From Hydractinia symbiolongicarpus (taxonomy: Eukaryota > Cnidaria > Hydrozoa > Anthoathecata > Hydractiniidae), in the NCBI RefSeq assembly GCF_029227915.1, contig NC_079881.1, positions 10,168,001-10,232,000 on the forward strand: a stretch of DNA of 64,000 bases, written 5' to 3'. The notes beneath the pieces were generated by a model. The model saw nothing but the letters and a program-made list of their open reading frames with translations. It did not search any database and was not told the origin of the DNA. Below are positions 1-11,143 of this stretch, piece by piece (within the stretch, counting starts at the first letter, position 1; each line of letters opens with the position of its first letter). The translations under genes were made by a program, and so were the position numbers.

Positions 1-24
1 AAACATGTCGCTTGTTAGGTGCCA

Positions 25-550
25 GATTCCGTTGTGTAGTGGTTATCACGTGCGCTTTACACGCACAAGGTCCCCGGTTCGAGCCCGGGCGGAATCATTG
101 ATGTTTCCGCGAAGCGAACCTCGGAAGAGCCTCTGTAGGTTCCATGGTGTAATGGTTAGCACTCAGGACTCTGCATCCTGCGATCCGAGTTCAAGTCTCG
201 GTGGACCCTGTGCCGTTAGTTGTGCCTCGGAAGCACCTATTTGGCGTTTGGAAGCAACGGCACTTCAAATATTTTAGTCATTTGCAAGAAGACATTGTAA
301 TAACAACGTTCTTCTGAAATGCATCGGATTAGGGCACAGTGCCTTGTTAGCGCAGTAGGCAGCGCGTCAGTCTCATAATCTAGGGGTCGTGAGTTCGATC
401 CTCACACAGGACAAGGCTTTTAAAAGCCGCAGTGAATCAAATTTTTGACGCCTATTACAAAACTAGCAACTCAACAATGATTCCGCCCGGGCTCGAACCG
501 GGGACCTTGCGCGTGTGAAGCGCACGTGATAACCGCTACAATACGGAATA
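25..550. tRNA. Array unit 1: Val(UAC)+, Gln(CUG)+, Met(CAU)+, Val(CAC)-
   Basis: Val+ 25-97; Gln 138-209; Met 341-413; Val- 478-550. Degenerate: C-A mismatch in the Val+ anticodon stem, TGGACCC in the Gln acceptor, Met has a damaged anticodon stem (TCTAG) and acceptor GGACA, Val- lacks G1. Confidence 0.85.
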
Positions 551-641
551 CAATGAATTTTGGAACCTATGACGAAGGAAAGCAATGCAAGGCTAAAATA
601 GCTAGAGAAAAAAGCAAAATCATGTCGCTTGTTAGTTGCCA

Positions 642-1139
642 GATTCCGTAGTGTAGTGGTTATCACGTGCGCTTTACAAGCGCAAGGTCCCGGGTTCGAG
701 CCCCGGCGGAATCATTGATGTTTGTAGGTTCCATGGTGTATTGGTTAGCACTCAGGACTCTGAATCCTGCGATCCGAGTTCAAGTCTCGGTGGAACCTGT
801 GCCGTTATTTGTGCCTCGGAAGCACCTATTGGGCGTTTGGAAGCAACGGCACTTCAAATATTTTAGTCATTTGCAAGAAGACATTGTAATAACAACGTTC
901 TTCTGAAATGCATCAGATTAGGGCACAGTGCCTTGTTAGCGCAGTAGGCAGCGCGTCAGTCTCATGATCTGAAGGCCGTGAGTTCGATCCTCTCACAGGG
1001 CAAGGCTTTTAAAATCCGCAGTGAATCAAATGTTTGACGCCTATTACAAAACTAGCAACTCAACAATGATTCCGCCCGGGCTCGAACCGGGGACCTTGCG
1101 CGTGTGAAGCGCACGTGATAACCGCTACACAACGGAATC
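642..1139. tRNA. Array unit 2: Val(UAC)+, Gln(CUG)+, Met(CAU)+, Val(CAC)-; 28 bp deletion
   Basis: Val+ 642-714; Gln 727-798; Met 930-1002; Val- 1067-1139. The Val-Gln spacer is cut to 12 bp. Val+ loop is TTTACAA; Met T stem has a mismatch (CTCTC). Confidence 0.88.
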
Positions 1140-1230
1140 CAAGGAATTTTGGAACCTATGACGAAGGAAAGCAATACAAGGCTAAAATAGCTAGAGAAAA
1201 AAGCAAAAACATGTCGCTTGTTAGGTGCCA

Positions 1231-1757
1231 GATTCCGTTGTGTAGTGGTTATCACGTGCGCTTTACACGCGCAAGGTCACCGGTTCGAGCCCGGGCGGAA
1301 TCATTGATGTTTCCGCGAAGCGAACCTCGGAAGAGCCTCTGTAGGTTCCATGGTGTAATGGTTAGCACTCAGGACTCTGAATCCTGCGATCCGAGTTCAA
1401 GTCTCGGTGGAACCTGTGCCGTTAGTTGTGCCTCAGAAGCACCTATTGGGCGTTTGGAAGCAACGGCACTTGAAATATTTTAGTCATTTGCAAGAAGACA
1501 TTGTAATAACAACGTTCTTCTGAAATGCATCGGATTAGGGCACACAGTGCCTTGTTAGCGCAGTAGGCAGCGCGTCAGTCTCATAATCTGAAGGTCGTGA
1601 GTTCGATCCTCACACAGGGCAAGGCTTTTAAAAGCCGCAGTGAATCAAATGTTTGACGCCTATTACAAAACTAGCAACTCAACAATGATTCCGCCCCGGC
1701 TCGAACCGGGACCTTGCGCGTGTGAAGCGCACGTGATAACCGCTAGACTATAGAATC
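1231..1757. tRNA. Array unit 3: Val(UAC)+, Gln(CUG)+, Met(CAU)+, Val(CAC)- degenerate
   Basis: Val+ 1231-1303; Gln 1344-1415; Met 1549-1621 (leader 2 bp longer); Val- 1686-1757 is 72 nt with a lost base in the T arm and a TAGAATC acceptor, so probably dead. Confidence 0.85.
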
Positions 1758-1848
1758 CAATGAATTTTGGAACCTATGACGAAGGAAAGCAATGCAAGGC
1801 TAAAATAGCTAGAGAAAAAAGCAAAAACATGTCGCTTGTTAGTTGCCA

Positions 1849-2374
1849 GATTCCGTAGTGTAGTGGTTATCACGTGCGCTTTACACGTGCAAGGTCCCCG
1901 GTTCGAGCCCGGGCGGAATCATTGATGTTTCCGCGAAGCGAACCTCGGAAGAGCCTCTGTAGGTTCCATGGTGTAATGTTTAGCACTCAGGACTCTGAAT
2001 CCTGCGATCCGAGTTCAAGTCTCGGTGGAACGTGTGCCGTTATTTGTGCCTCGGAAGCACCTATTGGGCGTTTGGAAGCAACGGCACTTCAAATATTTTA
2101 GTCATTTGCAAGAGGACATTGTAATAACAACGTTCTTCTGAAATGCATCAGATTAGGGCACAGTGCCTTGTTAGCGCAGTAGGCAGCGCGTCAGTCTCAT
2201 GATCTGAAGGCCGTGAGTTCGATCCTCACACAGGGCAAGGCTTTTAAAAGCCGCAGTGAATCAAATGTTTGACGCCTATTACAAAACTAGCAACTCAACA
2301 ATGATTCCGCCCGGGCTCGAACCGGGGACCTTGCGCGTGTGAAGCGCACGTGATAACCGCTACAATACGGAATA
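1849..2374. tRNA. Array unit 4: Val(UAC)+, Gln(CUG)+, Met(CAU)+, Val(CAC)-
   Basis: Val+ 1849-1921; Gln 1962-2033 (last acceptor base G, A-box GG to GT); Met 2165-2237 (loop CATGA); Val- 2302-2374 lacks G1. Confidence 0.88.
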
Positions 2375-2465
2375 CAATGAATTTTGGAACCTATGACGAA
2401 GGAAAGCAATACAAGGCTAAAATAGCTAGAGAAAAAAGCAAAAACATGTCGCTTGTTAGGTGCCA

Positions 2466-2993
2466 GATTCCGTAGTGTAGTGGTTATCACGTGCGCTTTA
2501 CACGCGCAAGGTCCCCGGTTCGAGCCCGGGCGGAATCATTGATGTTTCCGCGAAGCGAACCTCGGAAGAGCCTCTGTAGGTTCCATGGTGTAATGGTTAG
2601 CACTCAGGACTCTGAATCCTGCGATCCGAGTTCAAGTCTCGGTGGAAACTGTGCCGTTAGTTGTGCCTCGGAAGCACATATTGGGCGTTTGGAAGCAACG
2701 GCACTTGAAATATTTTAGTCATTTGCAAGAAGACATTGTAATAACAACGTTCTTCTGAAATGCATCGGATTAGGGCACACAGTGCCTTGTTAGCGCAGTA
2801 GGCAGCGCGTCAGTCTCATAATCTGAAGGTCGTGAGTTCGATCCTCACACAGGGCAAGGCTTTTAAAAGCCGCAGTGAATCAAATGTTTGACGCCTATTA
2901 CAAAACTAGCAACTCAACAATGACTCCGCCCGGGCTCGAACCGGGGACCTTGCGCGTGTGAAGTGCACGTGATAACCGCTACACTACGGAATC
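2466..2993. tRNA. Array unit 5: Val(UAC)+, Gln(CUG)+, Met(CAU)+, Val(CAC)-
   Basis: Val+ 2466-2538; Gln 2579-2650 (acceptor TGGAAAC); Met 2784-2856 (leader 2 bp longer); Val- 2921-2993 with mismatches in acceptor and anticodon stem. Confidence 0.88.
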
Positions 2994-3084
2994 CAATGAA
3001 TTATGGAACCTATGACGAAGGAAAGCAATACAAGGCTAAAATAGCTAGAGAAAAAAGCAAAAACATGTCGCTTGTTAGGTGCCA

Positions 3085-3610
3085 GATTCCGTAGTGTAGT
3101 GGTTATCACGTGCGCTTAACACGCGCAAGGTCCCCGGTTCGTGCCCGGGCGGAATCATTGAGGTTTCAGGGAAGCGAACCTCGGAAGAGCCTCTGTAGGT
3201 TCCATGGTGTAATGGTTAGCACTCAGGACTCTGAATCCTGCGATCCTAGTTCAAGTCTCGGTGGAACCTGTGCCGTTAGTTGTGCCTCGGAAGCACCTAT
3301 TGGGCGTTTGGAAGCAACGGCACTTCAAATATTTTAGTCTTTTGCAAGAAGACATTGTAATAACAACGTTCTTCTGAAATGCATCGGACTAGGGCACAGT
3401 GCCTTGTTACTGCAGTAGGCAGCGCGGCAGTCTCATAATCTGAAGGTCGTGAGTTCGATCCTCACACAGGGCAACGCTTTTAAAAGCCGCAGTGAATCAA
3501 ATGTTTGACGCCTATTACAAAACTAGCAACTCAACAATGATTCCGCCCGGGCTCGAACCGGGGACCTTGCGCGTGTGAAGCGCACGTGATAACCGCTACA
3601 CTACGGAATC
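3085..3610. tRNA. Array unit 6: Val(AAC)+, Gln(CUG)+, Met(CAU)+, Val(CAC)-
   Basis: Val+ 3085-3157 with A58 to T in the B box; Gln 3198-3269; Met 3401-3473 with A-box variant TTACTGCAG; Val- 3538-3610. Nearly equal to unit 7. Confidence 0.9.
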
Positions 3611-3701
3611 CAATGAATTATGGAACCTATGACGAAGGAAAGCAAGACAAGGCTAAAATAGCTAGAGAAAAAAGCAAAAACATGTCGCTTGTTAGGTGCC
3701 A

Positions 3702-4227
3702 GATTCCGTAGTGTAGTGGTTATCACGTGCGCTTAACACGCGCAAGGTCCCCGGTTCGTGCCCGGGCGGAATCATTGAGGTTTCAGGGAAGCGAACCTCG
3801 GAAGAGCCTCTGTAGGTTCCATGGTGTAATGGTTAGCACTCAGGACTCTGAATCCTGCGATCCTAGTTCAAGTCTCGGTGGAACCTGTGCCGTTAGTTGT
3901 GCCTCGGAAGCACCTATTGGGCGTTTGGAAGCAACGGCACTTCAAATATTTTAGTCTTTTGCAAGAAGACATTGTAATAACAACGTTCTTCTGAAATGCA
4001 TCGGACTAGGGCACAGTGCCTTGTTACTGCAGTAGGCAGCGCGGCAGTCTCATAATCTGAAGGTCGTGAGTTCGATCCTCACACAGGGCAAGGCTTTTAA
4101 AAGCCGCAGTGAATCAAATGTTTGACGCCTATTACAAAACTAGCAACTCAACAATGATTCCGCCCGGGCTCGAACCGGGGACCTTGGGCGTGTGAAGCGC
4201 ACGTGATAACCGCTACACTACGGAATC
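3702..4227. tRNA. Array unit 7: Val(AAC)+, Gln(CUG)+, Met(CAU)+, Val(CAC)-
   Basis: Val+ 3702-3774 with A58 to T; Gln 3815-3886; Met 4018-4090 (TTACTGCAG); Val- 4155-4227 with a changed anticodon-stem base. Confidence 0.9.
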
Positions 4228-4318
4228 CAATGAATTTAGGAACCGATGACCAAGGAAAGCAATACAAGGCTAAAATAGCTAGGGAAAAAAGCAAAAACAT
4301 GTCGCTTGTTAGTTGCCA

Positions 4319-4844
4319 GATTCCGTAGTGTAGTGGTTATCACTTGCGCTTAACACGCGCAAGGTCCCCGGTTCGAGCCCGGGCGGAATCATTGATGTTT
4401 CCGCGAAGCGAACCTCGGAAGAGCCTCTGTAGGTTCCATGGTGTAATGGTTAGCACTCAGGACTCTGAATCCTGCGATCCGAGTTCAAGTCTCGGTGGAA
4501 CCTGTGCTGTTAGTTGTGCCTCGAAAACACCTATTGGGCGTTTGGAAGCAACGGCACTTCAAATATTTTAGTCATTTGCAAGAGGACATTGTAATAACAA
4601 CGTTCTTCTGAAATGCATCAGATTAGGGCACAGTGCCTTGTTAGCGCAGTAGGCAGCGCGTCAGTCTCATGATCTGAAGGCCGTGAGTTCGATCCTCACA
4701 CAGGGCAAGGCTTTTAAAAGCCGCAGTGAATCAAATGTTTGACGCCTATTACAGAACTAGCAACTCAACAATGATTCCGCCCGGGCTCGAACCGGGGACC
4801 TTGCGCGTGTGAAGCGCACGTGATAACCGCTACACTACGGAATC
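4319..4844. tRNA. Array unit 8: Val(AAC)+, Gln(CUG)+, Met(CAU)+, Val(CAC)-
   Basis: Val+ 4319-4391 (CACTTG at the D/anticodon junction, also in units 9-13 and 18); Gln 4432-4503; Met 4635-4707 (CATGA loop); Val- 4772-4844. Confidence 0.92.
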
Positions 4845-4935
4845 CAATGAATTTTGGAACCGATGACGAATGAAAGCAATACAAGGCTAAAATAGTTAGA
4901 GAAAAAAGCAAAAACATGTCGCTTGTTAGTTGCCA

Positions 4936-5461
4936 GATTCCGTAGTGTAGTGGTTATCACTTGCGCTTAACACGCGCAAGGTCCCCGGTTCGAGCCCGGG
5001 CGGAATCATTGATGTTTCCGGGAAGCGAACCTCGAAAGAGCCTCTGTAGGTTCCATGGTGTAATGGTTAGCACTCAGGACTCTGAATCCTGCGATCCTAG
5101 TTCAAGTCTCGGTGGAACCTGTGCCGTTAGTTGTGCCTCGGAGGCACCTATTGGGCGTTTGGAAGCAACGGCACTTCAAATATTTTAGTCATTTGCAAGA
5201 AGACATTGTAATAACAACGTTCTTCTGAAATGCATCGGATTAGGGCACAGTGCCTTGTTACTGCAGTAGGCAGCGCGTCAGTCTAATAATCTGAAGGTCG
5301 TGAGTTCGATCCTCACACAGGGCAAGGCTTTTAAAAGCCGCAGTGAATCAAATGTTTGACGCCTATTACAAAACTAGCAACTCAACAATGATTCCGCCCG
5401 GGCTCAAACCGGGGACCTTGGGCATGTGAAGCGCACGTGATAACCGCTACACTACGGAATC
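4936..5461. tRNA. Array unit 9: Val(AAC)+, Gln(CUG)+, Met body with AAU anticodon, Val(CAC)-
   Basis: Val+ 4936-5008; Gln 5049-5120; Met body 5252-5324 with anticodon AAT at 5285-5287; Val- 5389-5461 with T-loop C56 changed. Confidence 0.9.
5252..5324 (+). tRNA. Met-type tRNA body with isoleucine anticodon AAU (unit 9)
   Basis: Loop CTAATAA replaces CTCATAA: C34 became A. With inosine at 34 it would read isoleucine codons. Methionyl-tRNA synthetase depends on CAU, so Met charging should be lost. The A box also carries TTACTGCAG. Confidence 0.85.
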
Positions 5462-5552
5462 CAATGAATTTTGGAACCTATGACGAAAGAAAGCAATGCA
5501 AGGCTAAAATAGCTAGAGAAAAAAGCAAAAACATGTCGCTTGTTAGTTGCCA

Positions 5553-6078
5553 GTTTCCGTAGTGTAGTGGTTATCACTTGCGCTTAACACGCGCAAGGTC
5601 CCCGGTTCAAGCCCGGGCGGAATCATTGATGTTTCCGGGAAGCGAACCTCGAAAGAGCCTCTGTAGGTTCCATGGTGTAATGGTTAGCACTCAGGACTCT
5701 GAATCCTGCAATCCGAATTCAAGTCTCGGTGGAACCTGTGCCGTTAGTTGTGCCTCGGAAGCACCTATTGGGCGTTTGGAAGCAACGGCACTTCAAATAT
5801 TTTAGTCATTTGCAAGAAGACATTGTAATAACAACGTTCTTCTGAAATGCATCGGATTAGGGCACAGTGCCTTGTTACTGCAGTAGGCAGCGTGTCAGTC
5901 TCATAATCTGAAGGTCGTGAGTTCGATCCTCACACAGGGCAAGGCTTTTAAAAGCCGCAGTGAATCAAATGTTTGACGCCTATTACAAAACTAGCAACTC
6001 AACAATGATTCCGCCCGGGCTCAAACCGGGGACCTTGGGCATGTGAAGCGCACGTGATAACCGCTACACTACGGAATC
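5553..6078. tRNA. Array unit 10: Val(AAC)+, Gln(CUG)+, Met(CAU)+, Val(CAC)-
   Basis: Val+ 5553-5625 (acceptor GTTTCCG, one mismatch; B box GGTTCAAGC); Gln 5666-5737; Met 5869-5941 (TTACTGCAG); Val- 6006-6078. Close to unit 11. Confidence 0.9.
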
Positions 6079-6169
6079 CAATGAATTTTGGAACCTATGA
6101 CGAAAGAAAGCAATGCAAGGCTAAAATAGCTAGAGAAAAAAGCAAAAACATGTCGCTTGTTAGTTGCCA

Positions 6170-6695
6170 GTTTCCGTAGTGTAGTGGTTATCACTTGCGC
6201 TTAACACGCGCAAGGTTCCCGGTTCGAGCCCGGGCGGAATCATTGATGTTTCCGGGAAGCGAACCTCGAAAGAGCCTCTGTAGGTTCCATGGTGTAATGG
6301 TTAGCACTCAGGACTCTGAATCCTGCAATCCGAATTCAAGTCTCGGTGGAACCTGTGCCGTTAGTTGTGCCTCGGAAGCACCTATTGGGCGTTTGGAAGC
6401 AACGGCACTTCAAATATTTTAGTCATTTGCAAGAAGACATTGTAATAACAACGTTCTTCTGAAATGCATCGGACTAGGGCATAGTGCCTTGTTACTGCAG
6501 TAGGCAGCGTGTCAGTCTCATAATCTGAAGGTCGTGAGTTCGATCCTCACACAGGGCAACGCTTTTAAAAGCCGCAGTGAATCAAATGTTTGACGCCTAT
6601 TACAAAACTAGCAACTCAACAATGATTCCGTCCGGGCTCGAACCGGGGACCTTGCGCGTGTGAAGCGCACGTGATAACCGCTACACTACGGAATC
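6170..6695. tRNA. Array unit 11: Val(AAC)+, Gln(CUG)+, Met(CAU)+, Val(CAC)-
   Basis: Val+ 6170-6242 (GTTTCCG acceptor); Gln 6283-6354; Met 6486-6558 (TTACTGCAG); Val- 6623-6695. Confidence 0.9.
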
Positions 6696-6786
6696 CAATG
6701 AATTATGGAACCTATGACGAAGGAAAGCAATACAAGGCTAAAATAGCTAGAGAAAAAAGCAAAAACATGTCGCTTGTTAGGTGCCA

Positions 6787-7312
6787 GATTCCGTAGTGTA
6801 GTGGTTATCACTTGCGCTTAACACGCGCAAGGTCCCCGGTTCGAGCCCGGGCGGAATCATTGATGTTTCCTCGAAGCGAACCTCAGAAGAGCCTCTGTAG
6901 GTTCCATGGTGTAATGGTTAGCACTCAGGACTCTGAATCATGCGATCCGAGTTCAAGTCTCGGTGGAACCTGTGCTGTTAGTTGTGCCTCGGAAGCACTT
7001 ATTGGGCGTTTGGAAGCAACGGCACTTCAAATATTTTAGTGATTTGCAAGAAGACATTATAATAACAACGTTCTTCTGAAATTCATCGGATTAGGGCACA
7101 GTGCCTTGTTAGCGCAGTAGGCAGCGCGTCAGTCTCATAATCTGAAGGCCGTGAATTCGATCCTCACACAGCGCAAGGCTTTTAAAAGCCGCAGTGAATC
7201 AAGTGTTTGACGCCTATTACAAAACTAGCAACTCAACAATGATTCCGCCCGGGCTGGAACCGGGGACCTTGCGCGTGTGAAGCGCACGTGATAACCGCTA
7301 CACTACGGAATC
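6787..7312. tRNA. Array unit 12: Val(AAC)+, Gln(CUG)+, Met(CAU)+, Val(CAC)-
   Basis: Val+ 6787-6859; Gln 6900-6971 (stem TCATG, one mismatch); Met 7103-7175 (acceptor GCGCA, B box GAATTCG); Val- 7240-7312 (C56 side changed). Unit 13 looks like an exact copy. Confidence 0.9.
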
Positions 7313-7403
7313 CAATGAATTATGGAACCTATGACGAAGGAAAGCAATACAAGGCTAAAATAGCTAGAGAAAAAAGCAAAAACATGTCGCTTGTTAGGTG
7401 CCA

Positions 7404-7929
7404 GATTCCGTAGTGTAGTGGTTATCACTTGCGCTTAACACGCGCAAGGTCCCCGGTTCGAGCCCGGGCGGAATCATTGATGTTTCCTCGAAGCGAACCT
7501 CAGAAGAGCCTCTGTAGGTTCCATGGTGTAATGGTTAGCACTCAGGACTCTGAATCATGCGATCCGAGTTCAAGTCTCGGTGGAACCTGTGCTGTTAGTT
7601 GTGCCTCGGAAGCACTTATTGGGCGTTTGGAAGCAACGGCACTTCAAATATTTTAGTGATTTGCAAGAAGACATTATAATAACAACGTTCTTCTGAAATT
7701 CATCGGATTAGGGCACAGTGCCTTGTTAGCGCAGTAGGCAGCGCGTCAGTCTCATAATCTGAAGGCCGTGAATTCGATCCTCACACAGCGCAAGGCTTTT
7801 AAAAGCCGCAGTGAATCAAGTGTTTGACGCCTATTACAAAACTAGCAACTCAACAATGATTCCGCCCGGGCTGGAACCGGGGACCTTGCGCGTGTGAAGC
7901 GCACGTGATAACCGCTACACTACGGAATC
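7404..7929. tRNA. Array unit 13: Val(AAC)+, Gln(CUG)+, Met(CAU)+, Val(CAC)-
   Basis: Val+ 7404-7476; Gln 7517-7588; Met 7720-7792; Val- 7857-7929. It shares every variant of unit 12. Confidence 0.9.
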
Positions 7930-8020
7930 CAATGAATTATGGAACCTATGACGAAGGAAAGCAATACAAGGCTGAAATAGCTAGAGGTAAAAGCAAAAAC
8001 ATGTCGCTTTTTAGTTGCCA

Positions 8021-8546
8021 GATTCCGTAGTGTAGTGGTTATCACGTGCGCTTAACACGCGCAAGGTCCCCGGTTCGTGCCCGGGCGGAATCGTTGATGT
8101 TTCCGGGAAGCGAACCTCGGAAGAGCCTCTGTAGGTTCCATGGTGTAATGGTTAGCACTCAGGGCTCTGAATCTTTCGATCCTAGTTCAAGTCTCGGTGA
8201 AACCTGTGCCGTTAGTTGTGCCTCGGAAGCACCTATTGGGCGTTTGGAAGCAGCGGCACTTCAAATATTTTAGTCTTTTGCAAGAAGACATTGTAATAAC
8301 AACGTTCTTCTGAAAAGCATCGGACTAGGGCACAGTGCCTTGTTAATGCAGTAGGCAGCGCGTCAGTCTCATAATCTGAAGGTCGTGAGTTCGATCCTCA
8401 CACAGGGCAAGGCTTTTAAAAGCCGCAGTGAATCAAATGTTTGACGCCTATTGCAAAACTAGCAACTCAACAATGATTCCGCCCGGGCTCGAACCGGGGA
8501 CCTTGCGCGTGTGAAGCGCACGTGATAACCGCTACACTACGGAAAC
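8021..8546. tRNA. Array unit 14: Val(AAC)+, Gln(CUG)+ weak, Met(CAU)+, Val(CAC)-
   Basis: Val+ 8021-8093 with A58 to T; Gln 8134-8205 with a broken anticodon stem (TCTTT) and TGAAACC acceptor; Met 8337-8409 (TTAATGCAG A box); Val- 8474-8546. Confidence 0.87.
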
Positions 8547-8637
8547 CAATGAATTTTGGAACCTATGACGAAGGAAAGCAATACAAGGCTAAAATAGCTA
8601 GAGAAAAAAGCAAAAATATGTCGCTTGTTTGGTGCCA

Positions 8638-9163
8638 GATTCCGTAGTGTAGTGGTTATCACGTGCGCTTTACACGCGCAAGGTCCCCGGTTCGAGCCCG
8701 GGCGGAATCATTGATGTTTCCGCGAAGAAAATCTCGGAAGAGCCTCTGTAGGTTCCATGGTGTAATGGTTAGCACTCAGGACTCTGAATCCTGCGATCCG
8801 AGTTCAAGTCTCGGTGGAACCTGTGCCGTTATTTGTGCCTCGGAAGCACCTATTGGGCGTTTGGAAGCAACGGCACTTCAAATATTTTAGTCATTTGCAA
8901 GAAGACATTGTAATAACAACGTTCTTCTGAAATGCATCGGATTAGGGCACAGTGCCTTGTTAGCGCAGTAGGCAGCGCGTCAGTCTCATAATCTGAAGGT
9001 CGTGAGTTCGATCCTCACACAGGGCAAGTCTTTTAAAAGCCGCAGTGAATCAAACTTTTGACGCCTATTACAAAACTAGCAACTCAACAATGATTCCGCC
9101 CGGCCTCGAACCGGGGACCTTGCGCGTGTGAAGCGCACGTGATAACCGCTACACTACGGAATC
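8638..9163. tRNA. Array unit 15: Val(UAC)+, Gln(CUG)+, Met(CAU)+, Val(CAC)-
   Basis: Val+ 8638-8710; Gln 8751-8822; Met 8954-9026; Val- 9091-9163 (G to C in the T arm). The three + genes are canonical. Confidence 0.93.
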
Positions 9164-9254
9164 CAATGAATTTTGGAACCTATGACGAAGGAAAGCAATG
9201 CAAGGCTAAAATAGCTAGAGAAAAAAGCAAAAACATGTCGCTCGTTAGTTGCCA

Positions 9255-9780
9255 GATTCCGTAGTGTAGTGGTTTTCACGTGCGCTTTACACGCGCAAGG
9301 TCACCGGTTCGAGCCCAGGCGGGATCATTGATGTTTCCGCGAAGCGAACCTCGGAAGAGCCTCTGTAGGTTCCATGGTGTAATGGTTAGCACTCAGGACT
9401 CTGAATCCTGCGATCCGAGTTCAAATCTCGGTGGAACCTGTGCCGTTATTTGTGCCTCGGAAGCACCTATTGGGCGTTTGGAAGCAACGGCACTTCAAAT
9501 ATTTTAGTCATTTGCAAGAGGACATTGTAATAACAACGTTCTTCTGAAATGCATCAGATTAGGGCACAGTGCCTTGTTAGCGCAGTAGGCAGCGCGTCAG
9601 TCTCATGATCTGAAGGCCGTGAGTTCGATCCTCACACAGGGCAAGGCTTTTAAAAGCCGCAGTGAATCAAATGTTTGACGCCTATTACAGAACTAGCAAC
9701 TCAACAATGATTCCGCCCGGGCTCGAACCGGGGACCTTGCGCGTGTGAAGCGCACGTGATAACCGCTACACTACGGAATC
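9255..9780. tRNA. Array unit 16: Val(UAC)+ weak, Gln(CUG)+, Met(CAU)+, Val(CAC)-
   Basis: Val+ 9255-9327 (changes in D arm, T stem and acceptor GGGATCA); Gln 9368-9439; Met 9571-9643 (CATGA); Val- 9708-9780. Confidence 0.88.
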
Positions 9781-9871
9781 CAAGGAATTTTGGAACCTAT
9801 GACGAAGGAAAGCAATACAATGCTAAAATAGCTAAAGGTAAAAGCAAAAACATGTTGCTTTTTAGTTGCAA

Positions 9872-10397
9872 GATTCCGTAGTGTAGTGGTTATCACGTGC
9901 GCTTAACACGCGCAAGGTCCCCCGTTCGAGCCCGGGCGGAATCATTGATGTTTCCGGGAAGCGAACCTCGGAAGAGCCTCTGTAGGTTCCATGGTGTAAT
10001 GGTTAGCACTCAGGACTCTGAATCCTGCGATCCTAGTTCAAGTCTCGGTGGAACCTGTGCCGTTAGTTGTGCCTCGGAAGCACCTATTGGGCGTTTGGAA
10101 GCAGCGGCACTTCAAATATTTTAGTCATTTGCAAGAAGACATTGTAATAACAACGTTCTTCTGAAATGCATCGGACTAGGGCATAGTACCTTGTCACTCC
10201 AGTAGGCAGCGTGTCAGTCTCATAATCTAAAGGTCGTGAGTTCGATCCTCACACAGGGCAAGGCTTTTAAAAGCCGCAGTGAATCAAATGTTTGACGCCT
10301 ATTACAAAACTAGCAACTCAACAATGATTCCGCCCGGGCTCGAACCGGGGACCTTGCGCGTGTGAAGCGCACGTGATAACCGCTACACTACGGAATC
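9872..10397. tRNA. Array unit 17: Val(AAC)+, Gln(CUG)+, Met(CAU)+ degenerate, Val(CAC)-
   Basis: Val+ 9872-9944; Gln 9985-10056; Met 10188-10260 starts with A instead of G and has A box TCACTCCAG, so probably inactive; Val- 10325-10397. Confidence 0.87.
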
Positions 10398-10488
10398 CAA
10401 TGAATTTTGGAACCTATGACGAAGGAAAGCAATACAAGGCTAAAATAGCTAGAGGTAAAAGCAAAAACATGTCGCTTGTTAGTTGCCA

Positions 10489-10561
10489 GATTCCGTAGTG
10501 TAGTGGTTATCACTTGCGCTTAGCACGCGCAAGGTCCCCGGTTCGAGCCCGGGCGGAATCA
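10489..10561 (+). tRNA. Val-type tRNA body with alanine anticodon AGC (unit 18)
   Basis: The loop is TTAGCAC instead of TTAACAC, so position 35 is G and the anticodon AGC. The rest is a normal Val body with good boxes. Alanyl-tRNA synthetase relies on the acceptor G3-U70 pair, absent here, and valyl-tRNA synthetase needs A35 and C36, so it may not be charged well by either. A single copy; probably a drifting mutant. Confidence 0.85.
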
Positions 10562-10804
10562 TTGATGTTTCCGGGAAGCGAACCTCGAAAGAGCCTCTGT
10601 AGGTTCCATGGTGTAATGGTTAGCACTCAGGACTCTGAATCCTGCGATCCTAGTTCAAGTCTCGGTGGAACCTGTGCCGTTAGTTGTGCCTCGGAAGCAC
10701 CTATTGGGCGTTTGGAAGCAACGGCACTTCAAATATTTTAGTCATTTGCAAGAAGACATTGTAATAACAACGTTCTTCTGAAATGCATCGGATTAGGGCA
10801 CAGT

Positions 10805-10877
10805 GCCTTGTTACTGCAGTAGGCAGCGCGTCAGTCTAATATTCTGAAGGTCGTGAGTTCGATCCTCACACAGGGCA
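10805..10877 (+). tRNA. Met-type tRNA body with isoleucine anticodon AAU (unit 18)
   Basis: Loop CTAATAT; the same C34 to A change as in unit 9 plus base 38 changed. The shared change nine units apart suggests copying of a unit segment. Confidence 0.85.
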
Positions 10878-11105
10878 AGGCTTTTAAAAGCCGCAGTGAA
10901 TCAAATGTTTGACGCCTATCACAAAACTAGCAACTCAACAATGATTCCGCCCGGGCTCGAACCGGGGACCTTGGGCATGTGAAGCGCACGTGATAACCGC
11001 TACACTACGGAATCCAATGAATTTTGGAACCTATGACGAAAGAAAGCAATGCAAGGCTAAAATAGCTAGAGAAAAAAGCAAAAACATGTCGCTTGTTAGT
11101 TGCCA

Positions 11106-11143
11106 GATTCCGTAGTGTAGTGGTTATCACTTGCGCTTAACAC
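11106..11143 (+). pseudogene. tRNA-Val(AAC) fragment, 3' half deleted (unit 19)
   Basis: The sequence stops after the anticodon loop and jumps to the Val-Gln spacer. T arm, B box and acceptor are gone. Confidence 0.92.

Larger units (their letters stand above)
10489..11014. tRNA. Array unit 18: Val body with AGC, Gln(CUG)+, Met body with AAU, Val(CAC)-
   Basis: Val body 10489-10561 with anticodon AGC at 10522-10524; Gln 10602-10673; Met body 10805-10877 with AAT at 10838-10840; Val- 10942-11014. Confidence 0.9.

Noticed and set aside
341-413. Initiator tRNA-Met
   Set aside because: The body is that of elongator Met: it starts G-C, has TTCGATCC in the T loop and lacks the A1-U72 pair of eukaryotic initiators.
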